DNA from: Salvelinus alpinus | Lineage: Eukaryota; Chordata; Actinopteri; Salmoniformes; Salmonidae | Length of the DNA stretch: 64,000 nucleotides | Direction: 5' to 3' | Assembly: GCF_045679555.1 (NCBI RefSeq) | Contig: NC_092096.1 | Span: forward strand, 21,723,016 to 21,787,015 | In this document: positions 40,001 through 44,643 of the stretch, one piece after another | Position numbering within the stretch: position 1 is the first letter of the stretch | Layout of the letters: the number at the start of each line of letters is the position of its first letter | Made by a program: the position numbers and the translations under genes | The notes under the pieces: generated by a model | The model's input: the letters and a program-made list of their open reading frames with translations, nothing else | Databases searched by the model: none | What the model was told of the DNA's origin: nothing

Positions 40001-42417
40001 GCTCATTCCAATCACACATCACCAAGAGTGGATTACTGCAGCGATAGATAGACGAGTCATGCAATAGATTTGTACCAAGGGAACATGGGACATACGGCAG
40101 TTTTCCAAGCAGTCAATGTCCCACCACCATCATGAAGTCAAGATATCAACATGGGGCTGTCCATCTTCAACAAAAGGCTTGGATTTGTGATGAGCCTAGC
40201 TGCAGTCTTACTGAAAGAACAGAATTAGTCCACATAGAAGAGCAGTAGGAGTCCCATGAAGCCCAAGTAAGATCACAAGTCCTTTGTGGCTCAGTTGGTA
40301 GAGCATGTCGCTTGCAACACCAAGGATCGGGGGTTTGATTCCCGCTGGGATAAACAAAAAATATCTACAAATAAGGAATATATTAATATGTATTATTAGG
40401 CTACATACTACAATCACATAGATAAGAGCCAATGAGCAGAACACTACATAATCCTGTGTTTAGGTAGTCTATCACTACAGCAACACCCAACCCTCCGCAG
40501 GTTAAACATGCCTTGTGGTTTCAGATCTCACCCTCTCCTAACTGACATGCTGTTGTTTACTTCCGCAGCAGAGTTGGCCGTAACAGCGGTTGAGTGTCTG
40601 ATGGGATTTTAATGCAAGGAGACATTGTTTCCGGTTAACCTCCTTCTCCCCTCAGGCCCAACTGCCCTATGCCGGACCACAGGCTAAATCTAAGCTATGC
40701 AGTGTCACACTACGTATAGAAATCAGTCATTGTGACATCATGTCAAAAGAGCCTGCATAACCAATAAATGGAGAGGAATGAGGCTTGACATATCAAAAAC
40801 GCATTAACCACAAGAGTAAGAAAAAGAGAAAGCATCCGGCAAAAGTAACACAAATTGGCAGCAAATTGGTGTGAGTCTAATACCAGGAACATTTTATTTT
40901 CTTTAAAAAGAGAATTTTCAGTCAGTGTGTGGGTTTGCCAAATGATTTACAAAAGGCAAGATGGCACTATTTAATGCCCATTGGTTGTCTTTCAAATAAA
41001 TGGCAGTTTCTGTGGCTTGCTGCCAGCCCCAGACTGAAAACGTAGTACTTTTTGCACCAAGACTAGAGGGGGAAATAAGCTTCCTACACCATGTGGCGTA
41101 ACAGGTTGGCCAACACAAGTGAGTTAGTAAACCGTTTATAATTTAGTGACAGGTCCTCTGTACTGGCCCATTCTTAAAAAACACATCTAATGTTTGTTAA
41201 TCAAGTGACAGTGGCCTGAAACCAGTTCAATTTTTAATTCCATGTCGTTGGTATCCTTGCACTCCAAATAGTAAAATGCATTTCGACAACAAATAAATAA
41301 GGCAGCTAATTTTGAAGACTGAGCCAAAAGGCAATCTGCCAGACCACATTTAATAGGGTATATAGACTAAAATGCCAAATATGACATGCTCAACTCTTAC
41401 TAAGTTCTGTGAATAAGTCTTGGGTGCGGTATAAATTAGCCCAGCTGTAATCCAACGGCCAGCACTCAAATAAATAGTAACGTTAGATGCTAGTTAGCTG
41501 TATTATTCTCAGCAGTCACAATGGTTGCATTTCGGCCCCAAAGCCGATCTGTACACAGATAAGGCCTACATATTATTGTCAGATCTGAATTTATTTGGAA
41601 TAAAGCTACAACATGAATGTAATTATTGTATCACATTCACAACATGACATTCAAGTGTTTATTCCTGTGTTATGGGCTAAACATATCTAGCTCTAGGGCT
41701 GACTAGCTACTAGCAAGAACAATCTTTAGCTAGCTAGTTTGTTAGCCCTAACTTGCTAACCTAGCTAGCAACTAAACCATGAATACGTTTATATGGCTAA
41801 ATGTAAATAGGCTGAATGTTGGCTAAGGACAGAGAAGTTTAATGCAATTGACGTTGCTTGACAAATATTGTCACTGACATGGCTAGCCTCGCTAACTACA
41901 TTGCTAGGCCCGCGCCCATCTCTGTTTGTATGCTAACGTTGCCATCACCGACCAAGCAACATGACATTTCAGCACAAGTCATTTTTCGGGCTGCAGTAAA
42001 GCCCTGCTTTTTTGACGACAATAAACCAGTTCAGCATAACTACCTACGATCTCTTGCTCGGTAATTCTGTTATTTTCAAGGTAGCTTATCTGTTGGGCAC
42101 AATAAACAACCCAAGAATGTCGTCTGATATACTAGATTCATAAACACCTTTAGCAAAATTAGCTGGCTAGCTAACATGCTATTACGCAGCAGGGGAAAAC
42201 CTGACATGTATTTGGTGGTGGCTGCCCTCCCGATGAGGGGGGCATCGTGGTTCTCCCAAAACACGGTGAATTTATACGGTTTAGTAGATTCCGACATGTA
42301 CAAGATCCACCCTCGTTATAACCCCGTGCAAAGATGCAGGGCCAAGCAGCTTACCTCTGGATGGAGAATAGGAACACAGCCAGCTTCTTTCTCATATTCA
42401 TCCATAACGTCAGCCAT
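927..42417 (-). CDS. zdhhc17: zdhhc17 (HIP14) palmitoyltransferase, 14 exons, 3' part off the window
   Basis: Family knowledge: ZDHHC17/HIP14 is a Golgi and vesicle membrane S-acyltransferase that binds substrates such as huntingtin and SNAP25 through N-terminal ankyrin repeats and transfers palmitate from the cysteine of its DHHC motif. Seen: 14 minus-strand exons join with consistent phases into about 492 residues. Residues ~20-250 carry ankyrin repeats ([51 protein letters not shown]). Residues ~295-400 and 472 onward carry hydrophobic membrane segments. The DHHC domain includes [10 protein letters not shown] and [13 protein letters not shown], with the predicted catalytic Cys at residue 457, ten less than in human, which fits a protein starting ten residues later. 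The human protein is 632 aa, so about 140 C-terminal residues and the stop lie left of base 1. No frameshift or in-frame stop was found. Which of the possible salmonid ohnologues this is cannot be told from the window. Confidence 0.96.
1014..1810. other. Intron 13 sequence
   Basis: Intron 13 (1011-1818) is mostly single-copy. It holds a short 22-bp repeat (ccctccctcactgtcgtcat, about three copies, 1083-1140), a purine-rich stretch (1175-1200) and a (CA)n run at about 1604-1629. No gene seen. Confidence 0.7.
1819..1912 (-). CDS. zdhhc17: zdhhc17 exon 13 (DHHC active site)
   Basis: Encodes residues 434-465: [20 protein letters not shown] then [12 protein letters not shown]. This is the catalytic core: DHHC is intact (residues 454-457) and the surrounding zinc-coordinating Cys and His residues are all present. 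94 bp, acceptor CCACACAG, donor GTATGT. Confidence 0.97.
2018..2080 (-). CDS. zdhhc17: zdhhc17 exon 12 (start of cysteine-rich domain)
   Basis: Encodes residues 413-433, [20 protein letters not shown] then L. 63 bp, 21 codons, phase 0 on both sides. Acceptor CTCTCCAG, donor GTAAAG. It opens the zinc-binding cysteine-rich DHHC domain. The following intron is only 105 bp, the shortest in the window. Confidence 0.95.
2573..3003. repeat. 59-bp tandem repeat containing an assembly gap
   Basis: Units begin ctggttaacactacagagca and include gatgggggcaatgcccagcc. About six copies are visible to the right of a run of N and a partial copy to its left. Located in intron 11. Confidence 0.93.
2593..2692. 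other. Assembly gap, exactly 100 N
   Basis: A run of exactly 100 N inside the 59-bp tandem array. A round length of 100 usually marks a gap of unknown size, so the true array length is not known. Confidence 0.95.
3283..3382. repeat. MITE-like palindromic repeat family B, copy 1
   Basis: Shares gtacagatctaggatcagct and acccaagatcag with five other copies in the window. Ideal copies have inverted ends of the type gggtgaagttgcccctag / ctaggggcaacttcaccc. The left end is eroded here. Confidence 0.75.
3480..3604 (-). CDS. zdhhc17: zdhhc17 exon 11 (TM)
   Basis: Encodes residues 371-412: [42 protein letters not shown]. The [15 protein letters not shown] stretch is diagnostic for ZDHHC17. The intron before it ends in AC (3606-3605) after a TCCTTAAC branch-point box. 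The donor is GTAAAC; 125 bp. Confidence 0.95.
3640..4870. other. Intron 10 single-copy sequence with family A copy
   Basis: AT-rich intronic sequence without coding signals apart from the family A element. I see nothing conserved here. Confidence 0.6.
4195..4320. repeat. MITE-like palindromic repeat family A, full copy
   Basis: Left arm gtcccaaatggcacccta...gtagtgcactacttcgacca is mirrored by right arm tggtctaaagtagtgcacta...gggtgccattagggacgc. The nearly complete fold-back is a dispersed element frequent in salmonids. A half copy lies at 3184-3243. Confidence 0.85.
4873..5115. repeat. (GT)n, G-run and poly-C tracts
   Basis: A (TG) run ends in nine or ten G at about 4873-4901. At 5030-5110 there are three poly-C tracts of 9-14 bases separated by cagagccctatg, a small C-rich repeat prone to slippage and sequencing error. 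Confidence 0.85.
5304..5412. repeat. Family A fold-back repeat, diverged copy
   Basis: Starts gctgcatcccaaatggaacc and ends ataaagggaacagggtgaca followed by cttggga, matching both arms of family A with internal divergence. Confidence 0.7.
5713..5831. repeat. MITE-like family B, copy 2
   Basis: Begins ggggtgaaatttctcctagg and ends gatcagcgtctaggggcaac then ttcccccta. Inverted ends are recognisable. Confidence 0.78.
6039..8345. repeat. 40/42-bp pyrimidine-rich minisatellite, ~57 copies
   Basis: Units read ctctccccctcccccagtct then cctactaatagacttcta. Units with 'agaga' (42 bp), 'ataattatct' and 'aacaga' variants cluster in sub-blocks. On the plus strand each unit repeats TACTAAT/TACTAAC, a polypyrimidine tract and CCCCCAG. 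On the zdhhc17 sense strand it is a G/A-rich tract with GGGGGAGGGGG. Lies in AT-AC intron 10. Confidence 0.96.
8690..8850. repeat. 22-bp minisatellite, ~7 copies
   Basis: Units of accgcacaaccaccacaaaa then ct, A/C-rich. It yields short open frames rich in Pro, Thr, His and Asn, which I take as repeat artefacts. Confidence 0.9.
8851..10800. other. Intron 10 sequence between array and exon 10
   Basis: Mostly single-copy intronic DNA with one family B copy (9109-9228), a G-run at 10223-10236 and scattered short open frames with no recognisable domain. No exon is needed here, because exons 10 and 11 join in frame. Confidence 0.6.
9109..9228. repeat. MITE-like family B, copy 3 (best preserved)
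   Basis: Starts ggggtggagtttgcccgagg, has tacagatctaggatcagctt and accattagtggggaaaatgc, and ends gatcagcgtctagcatcaac then ttcaccct. Inverted ends are visible. Confidence 0.8.
10857..10957 (-). CDS. zdhhc17: zdhhc17 exon 10 (TM), ends at an AT-AC intron
   Basis: Encodes residues 337-371: [20 protein letters not shown] then [13 protein letters not shown] and the first base of an Asp codon. Acceptor CCTCCTCAG. No GT donor fits; the exon is followed at once by ATATCCTTTAC, the consensus 5' splice site of U12-type AT-AC introns. Splicing there to 3604 restores the frame as [15 protein letters not shown], as expected for the family (human WFWND). Confidence 0.93.
11089..12283. repeat. 46-bp minisatellite, ~26 copies
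   Basis: Units read cagccctaacctgctgggat then gtctcaggtttagagagaaataaacc. Point variants (tttaca/tttaga, gggatg/gagatg) and a shortened form lacking 'gatgt' occur in runs. It occupies most of intron 9 (10958-12346). Confidence 0.96.
12347..12489 (-). CDS. zdhhc17: zdhhc17 exon 9 (TM1-TM2)
   Basis: Encodes residues 290-337: [48 protein letters not shown]. Two hydrophobic stretches correspond to the first two membrane segments. 143 bp, acceptor CTCTCCCAG, donor GTACGT. The 46-bp array in intron 9 begins about 60 bases beyond the donor. Confidence 0.96.
12601..12646 (-). mobile_element. LINE 3'-tail fragment next to an array
   Basis: ctcattttatttgtcacgtg then ccgaatacaacagg is the reverse complement of the tail of the L2/RSg-1-like LINE seen elsewhere here. 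It ends where the 25-bp array starts. Confidence 0.65.
12647..13472. repeat. 25-bp minisatellite, ~33 copies in two homogeneous blocks
   Basis: Unit tgggtgactagcgtcatagc then tcggc (left half) or gtggc (right half). Units are otherwise almost identical; the switch occurs near 13090, with one isolated gtggc unit inside the left block. In intron 8. Confidence 0.97.
13690..13818. repeat. MITE-like family B, copy 4
   Basis: Contains gtacagatctaggatcagct, taactattagtggagaaaat and cgtctaggggcaaattcacc. In intron 8. Confidence 0.75.
14178..14303 (-). CDS. zdhhc17: zdhhc17 exon 8 (last ankyrin and linker)
   Basis: Encodes residues 248-289: [42 protein letters not shown]. This is the end of the ankyrin domain and the basic linker before the first membrane span. 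126 bp, acceptor TTCTTCCAG, donor GTAGAG, phase 0 on both sides. Confidence 0.96.
14445..14693. repeat. 31-bp minisatellite, 8 copies
   Basis: Units of aaaggatggacactaaacag then taggataggag, nearly identical. In intron 7. Confidence 0.95.
14801..14930. repeat. ~28-bp degenerate tandem repeat, ~5 copies
   Basis: Repeats of taaccagatacaggacagct then attaaagg with one diverged unit in the middle. In intron 7. Confidence 0.85.
14994..15105. repeat. MITE-like family B, copy 5, abutting exon 7 donor
   Basis: Contains gtacagatctaggatcagct and cccaagatcagc, ending about 10-15 bases from the exon 7 donor at 15114. Confidence 0.72.
15115..15277 (-). CDS. zdhhc17: zdhhc17 exon 7 (ankyrin)
   Basis: Encodes residues 193-247: [55 protein letters not shown]. 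163 bp; acceptor TCCTAACAG, donor GTGAGG, phase 0 end. A MITE-like copy (family B) lies almost against its donor. Confidence 0.96.
15478..17586. repeat. 34-bp minisatellite, ~62 copies
   Basis: Unit ctagatgggcattccatttc then taaatgttgagcat. Variation is concentrated in one four-base site (gagcat, gcgtat, gagtat, gtgtat), giving a readable variant map. It makes up about 87 percent of intron 6. Confidence 0.97.
17714..17778 (-). CDS. zdhhc17: zdhhc17 exon 6 (ankyrin)
   Basis: Encodes residues 172-193, [20 protein letters not shown] then H and a split Ser codon. 65 bp; acceptor TCCTATAG, donor GTGTGTGT, a non-optimal donor inside a CA/GT-rich stretch. It matches the human ankyrin segment around [12 protein letters not shown]. 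Confidence 0.94.
17926..18130. repeat. ~31-bp minisatellite, ~6 copies
   Basis: Units of cgccccctggtggtggaaaa then ctaatgaaacaa, with a shortened unit near 17995. In intron 5. Confidence 0.92.
18451..18595 (-). CDS. zdhhc17: zdhhc17 exon 5 (ankyrin)
   Basis: Encodes residues 123-171: [48 protein letters not shown], two ankyrin repeats nearly identical to human ZDHHC17. 145 bp, acceptor GTCCACAG, donor GTACGT, ends in phase 0. Confidence 0.96.
18846..18970 (+). mobile_element. tRNA-derived SINE-like fragment
   Basis: gaatccccgagctgactagg, ccttgagcaaggcaccctaa and cgctctggataagagtgtct then gctaaatgac are typical of a teleost tRNA-derived SINE body. The A-box head is missing. In intron 4. Confidence 0.65.
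19561..19638 (-). CDS. zdhhc17: zdhhc17 exon 4 (ankyrin)
   Basis: Encodes residues 97-123: [20 protein letters not shown] then LHWATR. 78 bp; acceptor GTGTGTAG, donor GTAAGA. The first 16 bases of this exon together with its acceptor are also part of the 50-bp tandem repeat that follows it at 19639-19972, so the intron 3 splice acceptor exists in several copies. Confidence 0.95.
19622..19972 (-). repeat. zdhhc17: 50-bp array duplicating the exon 4 splice acceptor, 6 extra copies
   Basis: Units contain ctttgatatgtagtacctac then acacagagtcacaaatacattcat. The first part is the reverse complement of the exon 4 acceptor plus 16 exon bases. Extra copies of tgtagtacct occur at 19681, 19731, 19779, 19829 and 19879, and tgtagtatct at 19929. 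In gene orientation each reads TGTAG, GTACTACATATCAAA, then GTGAGTG. Confidence 0.93.
20053..20282. repeat. 74-bp tandem repeat, 3 copies
   Basis: caggatctccaggaatatga recurs at 20055, 20129 and 20203 with nearly identical units containing ttccagtggaacggatggct. A fourth copy is cut after 'caggatct'. In intron 3. Confidence 0.95.
20374..20425. repeat. 18-bp repeat, ~3 copies
   Basis: cagcaggacgtccctctg three times in a row. In intron 3. Confidence 0.93.
20476..20580. repeat. Dispersed repeat family C, copy 1
   Basis: ttcactagggaccaaacaga and gggagggactaactgaacta resemble 33478-33570 and the reverse strand of 37690-37790. A dispersed element, class not assigned. Confidence 0.55.
20660..20815. 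repeat. Dispersed repeat D, copy 1
   Basis: ggttcaacattcaccttctg, ctaccatttctgtca and accacacagaacacactgca recur at 39672-39830 in the same orientation about 19 kb away. Confidence 0.75.
20812..20936. repeat. ~41-bp tandem repeat, 3 copies
   Basis: gggttctaggactacgtcct then gtgtgagtgtgtgtgttta, three copies. In intron 3. Confidence 0.9.
21163..21285 (-). CDS. zdhhc17: zdhhc17 exon 3 (ankyrin)
   Basis: Encodes residues 56-97: [20 protein letters not shown], then [21 protein letters not shown]. It contains the classic ankyrin signature TLLHWAA. Acceptor CTCTCCAG, donor GTGAGT, 123 bp, split-codon phases match exons 2 and 4. A perfect 26-bp inverted repeat sits about 110 bases upstream in intron 2. 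Confidence 0.95.
21397..21460. repeat. Perfect 26-bp inverted repeat, 12-base loop
   Basis: Left arm 21397-21422 starts tcaccattggcctcacatgc; right arm 21435-21460 is its exact reverse complement, ending ccaatggtga. The loop is caccgctaacac. It lies in intron 2, 112 bases upstream of the exon 3 acceptor in gene orientation. Confidence 0.97.
21472..21780 (+). mobile_element. Salmonid dispersed repeat, class not assigned
   Basis: Contains atatctcaaagtgctgtaca, aggaaaaactccctagaaag and ggtggccagtcctcttctgg, a block I recognise as very common in salmonid genomes. No coding potential. In intron 2. Confidence 0.7.
22010..22180 (-). mobile_element. HpaI-type tRNA-derived SINE
   Basis: The reverse strand reads GGTAGCCTAGTGGTTAGAGC (A box) and GGTTGCAAGTTCGAATCCCC (B box), then a body ending CTTAACTGACTTGCCTAGTT then AAATAAAGG. 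The HpaI site itself is lost. Confidence 0.85.
22786..23418 (+). mobile_element. L2/RSg-1-like LINE 3' end
   Basis: Residues [20 protein letters not shown] then [35 protein letters not shown] and stop (frame ending at 23025) are the C-terminal end of a LINE reverse transcriptase ORF. It is followed by ~390 bp of 3'UTR ending tgaccaataacatttcattc. 5'-truncated, as expected for target-primed reverse transcription. In intron 2. Confidence 0.82.
24000..24265 (+). mobile_element. Tc1-like transposon end
   Basis: attccactttgacattacgg ggtattgt and aaaaagtcaaggggtgtgaa tactttgaaggcac are the terminal sequence of fish Tc1-like elements. No transposase frame remains. Confidence 0.7.
24527..24648. repeat. 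MITE-like family B, copy 6, opposite orientation
   Basis: gtgaagttgctcctagacac, gcatttcccccactaatggt, ctgatcctagatctgtacct and aggggtacagattcacccc: both inverted ends visible. Confidence 0.82.
24798..24996 (+). mobile_element. HpaI SINE, complete
   Basis: tRNA-like head with ggctagtggttagagcattg (A box) and ggttgtaagatcaaatccct (B box), then gcagttaacccactgttcct with the diagnostic GTTAAC site and tail cgttaaataaagg plus A-rich end. In intron 2. Confidence 0.9.
25201..25304 (-). CDS. zdhhc17: zdhhc17 exon 2
   Basis: Encodes residues 22-56 ([20 protein letters not shown], then [15 protein letters not shown]). Acceptor CCCAACAG precedes base 25304 and the donor GTGAGT follows 25201. Length is 104 bp and it ends after two bases of the Gln codon, completed by exon 3. 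It leads into the first ankyrin repeat. Confidence 0.95.
26050..26774. mobile_element. piggyBac-like non-autonomous element with TTAA flanks
   Basis: Left end cctctcttgggtaggggg and right end cccacctgcccataagaag form imperfect terminal inverted repeats, bounded by TTAA at 26046-26049 and 26775-26778. 725 bp with no transposase frame. TTAA duplication is the hallmark of piggyBac transposition. I recognise the sequence as a repeat common in salmonids. Confidence 0.75.
26779..29578. repeat. 40-bp then ~45-47-bp satellite array, ~65 copies
   Basis: Left part: units of gagacctccagtaggctata then aggatactgggttaatcata (40 bp). From about 27820 units are longer through insertion of 'atgatga' (ggttaatgatgaatcatata, gacctacagcaggctata). 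Variant blocks recur 440 bp apart (27151 and 27591), an 11-unit higher-order repeat. In intron 1. Confidence 0.96.
29693..29812. repeat. 28-bp minisatellite, 4 copies
   Basis: ggagaggagctagagctgac then tggaggat, four copies, purine-rich. Confidence 0.92.
29918..32560 (+). mobile_element. Decayed hAT DNA transposon
   Basis: The left end cagttgcaaagggtcggaaa then ctttccag is the kind of terminus I recognise for this salmonid hAT family. An intron-like acceptor (ctttacag) at 30548-30555 leads to the ORF start. The right terminal repeat was not located, so the right border is estimated. In intron 1. Confidence 0.75.
30560..32393 (+). pseudogene. hAT transposase, BED finger to C-terminal dimerisation domain, broken
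   Basis: hAT transposases cut and paste DNA using a BED zinc finger, an RNase H-like core and a C-terminal hAT dimerisation region. Residues from 30560: [20 protein letters not shown] begins a BED finger. Its CxxC is present, but the expected His is Tyr (residue 42). About 31070-31290, in another frame, reads [23 protein letters not shown] and [11 protein letters not shown], matching the catalytic core. 31791-32237 ends with [20 protein letters not shown], the conserved hAT C-terminal motif. At least two frame changes and an in-frame stop at 32235-32237 break it; the frame continues acidic to a TGA at 32391. Inactive as read. Confidence 0.85.
32590..33480. other. Intron 1 sequence after the hAT element
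   Basis: Holds the tRNA-like SINE copy at 32708-32776 and otherwise single-copy DNA with no recognisable coding or structural signal. Confidence 0.5.
32708..32776 (-). mobile_element. tRNA-like SINE head
   Basis: The reverse strand reads GTGTAGCTCCGTTGGTAGAG (A-box region) and GGCTCTTGCAACGCCAGGGT, the same type as the copy at 40281. The B box is degenerate, so not a functional tRNA gene. Confidence 0.6.
33478..33570. repeat. Dispersed repeat family C, copy 2
   Basis: gtattcactagcaaccaaat, ggaagcaaacaggatgaaac and ctagctgaatttgtccaaaa match family C. Confidence 0.55.
33553..33606 (+). mobile_element. LINE reverse transcriptase C-terminal scrap
   Basis: ctcaacagcttttaccccca then agccataagactcctgaaca matches the end of L2-like LINE ORFs (…[16 protein letters not shown] residues). 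About 50 bp only, directly before the 51-bp array. Confidence 0.6.
33607..34737. repeat. 51-bp minisatellite, ~22 copies, open in one frame
   Basis: Unit gtcaggatatgtcactgagg then gagagacggtaatgtataacgtttacattat. Because 51 is a multiple of 3 and the unit has no stop in one frame, it produces open frames of 127 and 216 codons with the 17-residue period [18 protein letters not shown] 'gtcatgatatg' variant introduces a stop twice. No start context or homology supports a gene. Confidence 0.96.
34745..35215. other. Intron 1 spacer
   Basis: Single-copy AT-rich DNA. A stretch at about 35105-35165 (ttcactgcaaaacaatttat and tctactgtgtgccctaacga) resembles the other end of family C. No gene. Confidence 0.5.
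35225..35469. repeat. ~41-bp minisatellite, 6 copies
   Basis: Units of gtaacatacgagcacaggcc then atggcattgctctgccaggg. Followed by a T-run (35469-35479). Confidence 0.93.
35723..35745. repeat. (GT)n microsatellite
   Basis: About ten GT dinucleotides. Confidence 0.9.
35823..37551. repeat. 36-bp hairpin minisatellite, ~48 copies, open frame of 398 codons
   Basis: Unit tctttagcagtgaggaacag then gatacactatcctgtg. Each unit holds the near-perfect palindrome caggatacactatcctg (7-base arms, 3-base loop); cgggata variants keep 6 pairs. The 36-bp period keeps one frame open ([12 protein letters not shown] repeated), but it has no homologue I recognise. A truncated unit (gaggaaatcctgtg) occurs at 36996 and again at 37273, marking a 277-bp block duplication. 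Confidence 0.96.
37690..37790. repeat. Dispersed repeat family C, copy 3, inverted
   Basis: tttttggacaagttcaggca, gtccctcccagtttcagtct and ttcctagtgaatacaccacc are the reverse of the 20476 and 33478 copies. Confidence 0.6.
38921..39022. repeat. Family A fold-back repeat
   Basis: gcatcccaaaaggctcccta, tgaccagggcccgtatggct and agggagccatttgggacgca: both arms present. Confidence 0.85.
39672..39830. repeat. Dispersed repeat D, copy 2
   Basis: ggatatgtgtgcaacaaaag, ttcaacattcaccttctgct and gcaccacacagaacgcacta match 20660-20815. Confidence 0.75.
40281..40350 (+). mobile_element. tRNA-like SINE head (possible tRNA pseudogene)
   Basis: tggctcagttggtagagcat (A box) and ggtttgattcccgctggg (B box) with the body cgcttgcaacaccaaggatc. 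This is a dispersed salmonid element type. The acceptor stem ends do not pair well, so I do not call a functional tRNA. Confidence 0.6.
42355..42417 (-). CDS. zdhhc17: zdhhc17 exon 1 (start codon)
   Basis: Encodes residues 1-21, [20 protein letters not shown] followed by E, very close to the N-terminus of vertebrate ZDHHC17 (MADxxDEYxxEAGCVPxLHPE). The ATG at 42417-42415 has A at -3 and G at +4, and an in-frame TAA lies 27 bases upstream, so translation starts here. The exon ends in phase 0 at a GTAAGC donor (42354). The human protein has ten more residues before this Met; they are absent here. Confidence 0.95.
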
Positions 42418-42640
42418 CTTGGTGGTCAATCTCGCCAAGCATTATGGGACACAATGCTCTGTAAAAACAAACAGGAGGATGGGATGTTCGGTCAAAGCGA
42501 TGCTCGAGGCTCACTCACAAACCGTCCTGCGATTTTCTGGTGGTACATTGATGTTGCATTACGTCATTGTGTCACATCATCGTTTTGGGATAATTCTGTA
42601 TCGGGTCATGCATATCAATACCTCTAGGTTAAATCATGAA
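42418..42640 (-). promoter_or_regulatory. zdhhc17: Presumed zdhhc17 promoter / 5'UTR
   Basis: Upstream of the start codon in gene orientation. The minus strand reads AAGATGGCTGAC across the ATG, resembling a YY1 site placed just downstream of start sites. TCCCATAATGC at 42449-42439 resembles the ZNF143/SBS core. A CRE-like TTACGTCA lies at 42559-42566. No TATA box is evident. The transcription start cannot be fixed from sequence. Confidence 0.4.
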
Positions 42641-44570
42641 AGGAGGTCGGTACCCACATGCAATGTAAAGCCATTTGATGTGTAATTGTTACAGCCTACT
42701 GTTATTATAACACATTATATGCCTGACACGAAACAACGTTATGATTCAGATATGTGCGTGCGTGGATGACCTTGAACGCTAATATTCCCCACCTTGTTGC
42801 AGCTGTATGATCTGCACGAGAAATTGCGTCACATTTTTTTTAACATTCCTATTTACGAAATAAATATTGATGTATTTTACCGTCATCTTGAGTATTATTA
42901 ACATCATCACTAACACTGCTATGGCTATACATATTTTAAAATCTGTTTGGAAAAGCAGTGCATGTACTGTATAACCGTTAGTTAGTTAGGCTACTTCCAA
43001 GATCTAAAAAATAAAAATCCCTACCCCCCAGAAAATCCCTACCAAAATTAACCCTACGTAAATCTATGCAATGGTGTGTTAGCTTCCATAAAGTTTCTGT
43101 GCAATATATACCTCAGTGGTGCAATGTGTACGAAATATTTGTATTTTTCGAAGGGGCCGTGCTACATTAGCCTGATACCAGTCTAGTTATTCCACTCCTT
43201 GCCACTGCTTGACTGGTCTTTCGGCAATCTCAACGTTCAATATGCAGCCGGATTTACGGCGCAGTTAGTTGTTGATTGAGAGTTGGAAACAACAGCCATG
43301 ACAACAATATGGAACATGTTTGTGCGAAAATTTGGAGCAATATAGAATTCGAATTTTAAGAATAACAACAAACAATACCGTTACGACCTGCTGCGGTAAT
43401 TCCCTTGTGAGAAAGCAGTGTCAATGCAATATCATGTTGTTCAAAGTGGCTAGACCGGACTCCGTAATGAGAGAGAAATAATGATACGGAAAATATTAGC
43501 CTACAAGATTCAATCGAGCTAGGTTTGCTTCAGTTGCATCCTATTAATTAGAGGAATGAAGCGCAAAACGGGCACCTGTCGTCATTCCTCGCACATATGC
43601 TGATCATCATGACCTAGTAACATTTTTACCATTTGTTATGCTAATTTCAGTTGTATTATTTGTCCCTCCTCTCTTATTGAGAGATGGAGTCCAGACAGGC
43701 TACTACTTTCTAAATGAGAGATAATTAGTGAAATCTCTCTCTCTCTCTCACACACTAAAAGGACCCATCAATCAAAGCCACCAGCGCACCTCAAGACACA
43801 CAAATCACATTTCTCCTTTCCTAAAAACGTATTCAAACCTATGCTCACCTTCAAATGTTGGCTGTAGTCCATCAGAAAGTAGGCCTAGGCTACATTTTAG
43901 CATAATGTTAAAATAATGTATTTCAATGAATTGACAAGGAGAAACAGCTATAGTATTACTAGAGACGTTGGTTCTATAATTATTATCCAAGCATGTGCCT
44001 TATTCCAGAGGAATTTTTCCAAAACTGTCCCCTGTAATTCTTTATTTTTTTTAATTCAATTGAGTCTGACGGAAGCTTTTGGGTTTTTATTCTAGGCGTG
44101 AAGATATTCCAACATCATGTTTAGACGATAAAAGGCAACAATGATCACTCGTGCTTGGCTGCCAAATGTATAGGTGTCCCCATAGGTCTAATATTTAAAT
44201 TGAGGAAAGGTGACGATAATCATTATTTTAGCGATCCACGTTAGACGTCCATCGTAAAGAATAGGCCCCCCATTCTGCTGATGTGAGCTGCTGGGCAGCG
44301 CACTTGCACTTGATGTGTTTATTGGTGTGAAAGTGTCATTTCCCAAAAAGGACCTCAGTGGGGAATGGGGATCTACGTCAACAGCCAGGGTTTCATTAAA
44401 CAGGCCTAGGCACTATACTTTTTTTTATTGCACATTTAATTAAATTGTCGTATGTGGCGATGTTCAACTTCAATTCGTTGGCACAAAACATGCGTCAGAC
44501 AAAATAAAGTTTTTGTCTCTTGCTTGCTTGCACAGGTGGTGGTCGCCTTAATTCACTGTAGTAGGCTTAG
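42640..44570. other. Upstream flank of zdhhc17
   Basis: AT-rich, mostly single-copy. A (CT)n-like run lies at 43734-43750. At 43160-43232 lies gctacattagcctgatacca then gtctagttattccactcctt, which recurs inverted at about 45738-45790. No gene seen. Confidence 0.5.
43160..43300. repeat. Inverted pair member, left
   Basis: tagcctgataccagtctag and ccactccttgccac match the reverse complement of 45738-45790 (gtggcaaggagtggaactta ... gactggtacccaggctaatg). Could be one end of a larger element or an independent copy. Confidence 0.6.
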
Positions 44571-44572
44571 TA

Positions 44573-44643
44573 TCAAATCAAATGTTATTTGTCACATGCG
44601 CCGAATACAACAGGTGTAGTAGACCTTACCGTGAAATGCTTAC
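44573..44643 (-). mobile_element. LINE 3'-tail, first piece (interrupted)
   Basis: atcaaatcaaatgttatttg, tcacatgcgccgaatacaac and cttaccgtgaaatgctta: reverse complement of the RSg-1-like tail. The family continues at 45093, so the element is split by an insertion. Confidence 0.75.

Larger units (their letters stand above)
37557..42350. other. Intron 1, exon 1-proximal part
   Basis: Largely single-copy, AT-rich. Contains family C (37690-37790), family A (38921-39022), repeat D (39672-39830) and a tRNA-like SINE (40281-40350). Short open frames up to 78 codons show no domain. The part 41400-42350 is rich in ctagctag/gttagc motifs. First-intron regulatory elements are plausible but not identifiable by eye. 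Confidence 0.55.

Noticed and set aside
40281..40350. Functional tRNA gene
   Set aside because: A and B boxes are present but the acceptor stem does not pair and a similar copy exists at 32708; a dispersed SINE-type element is more likely.
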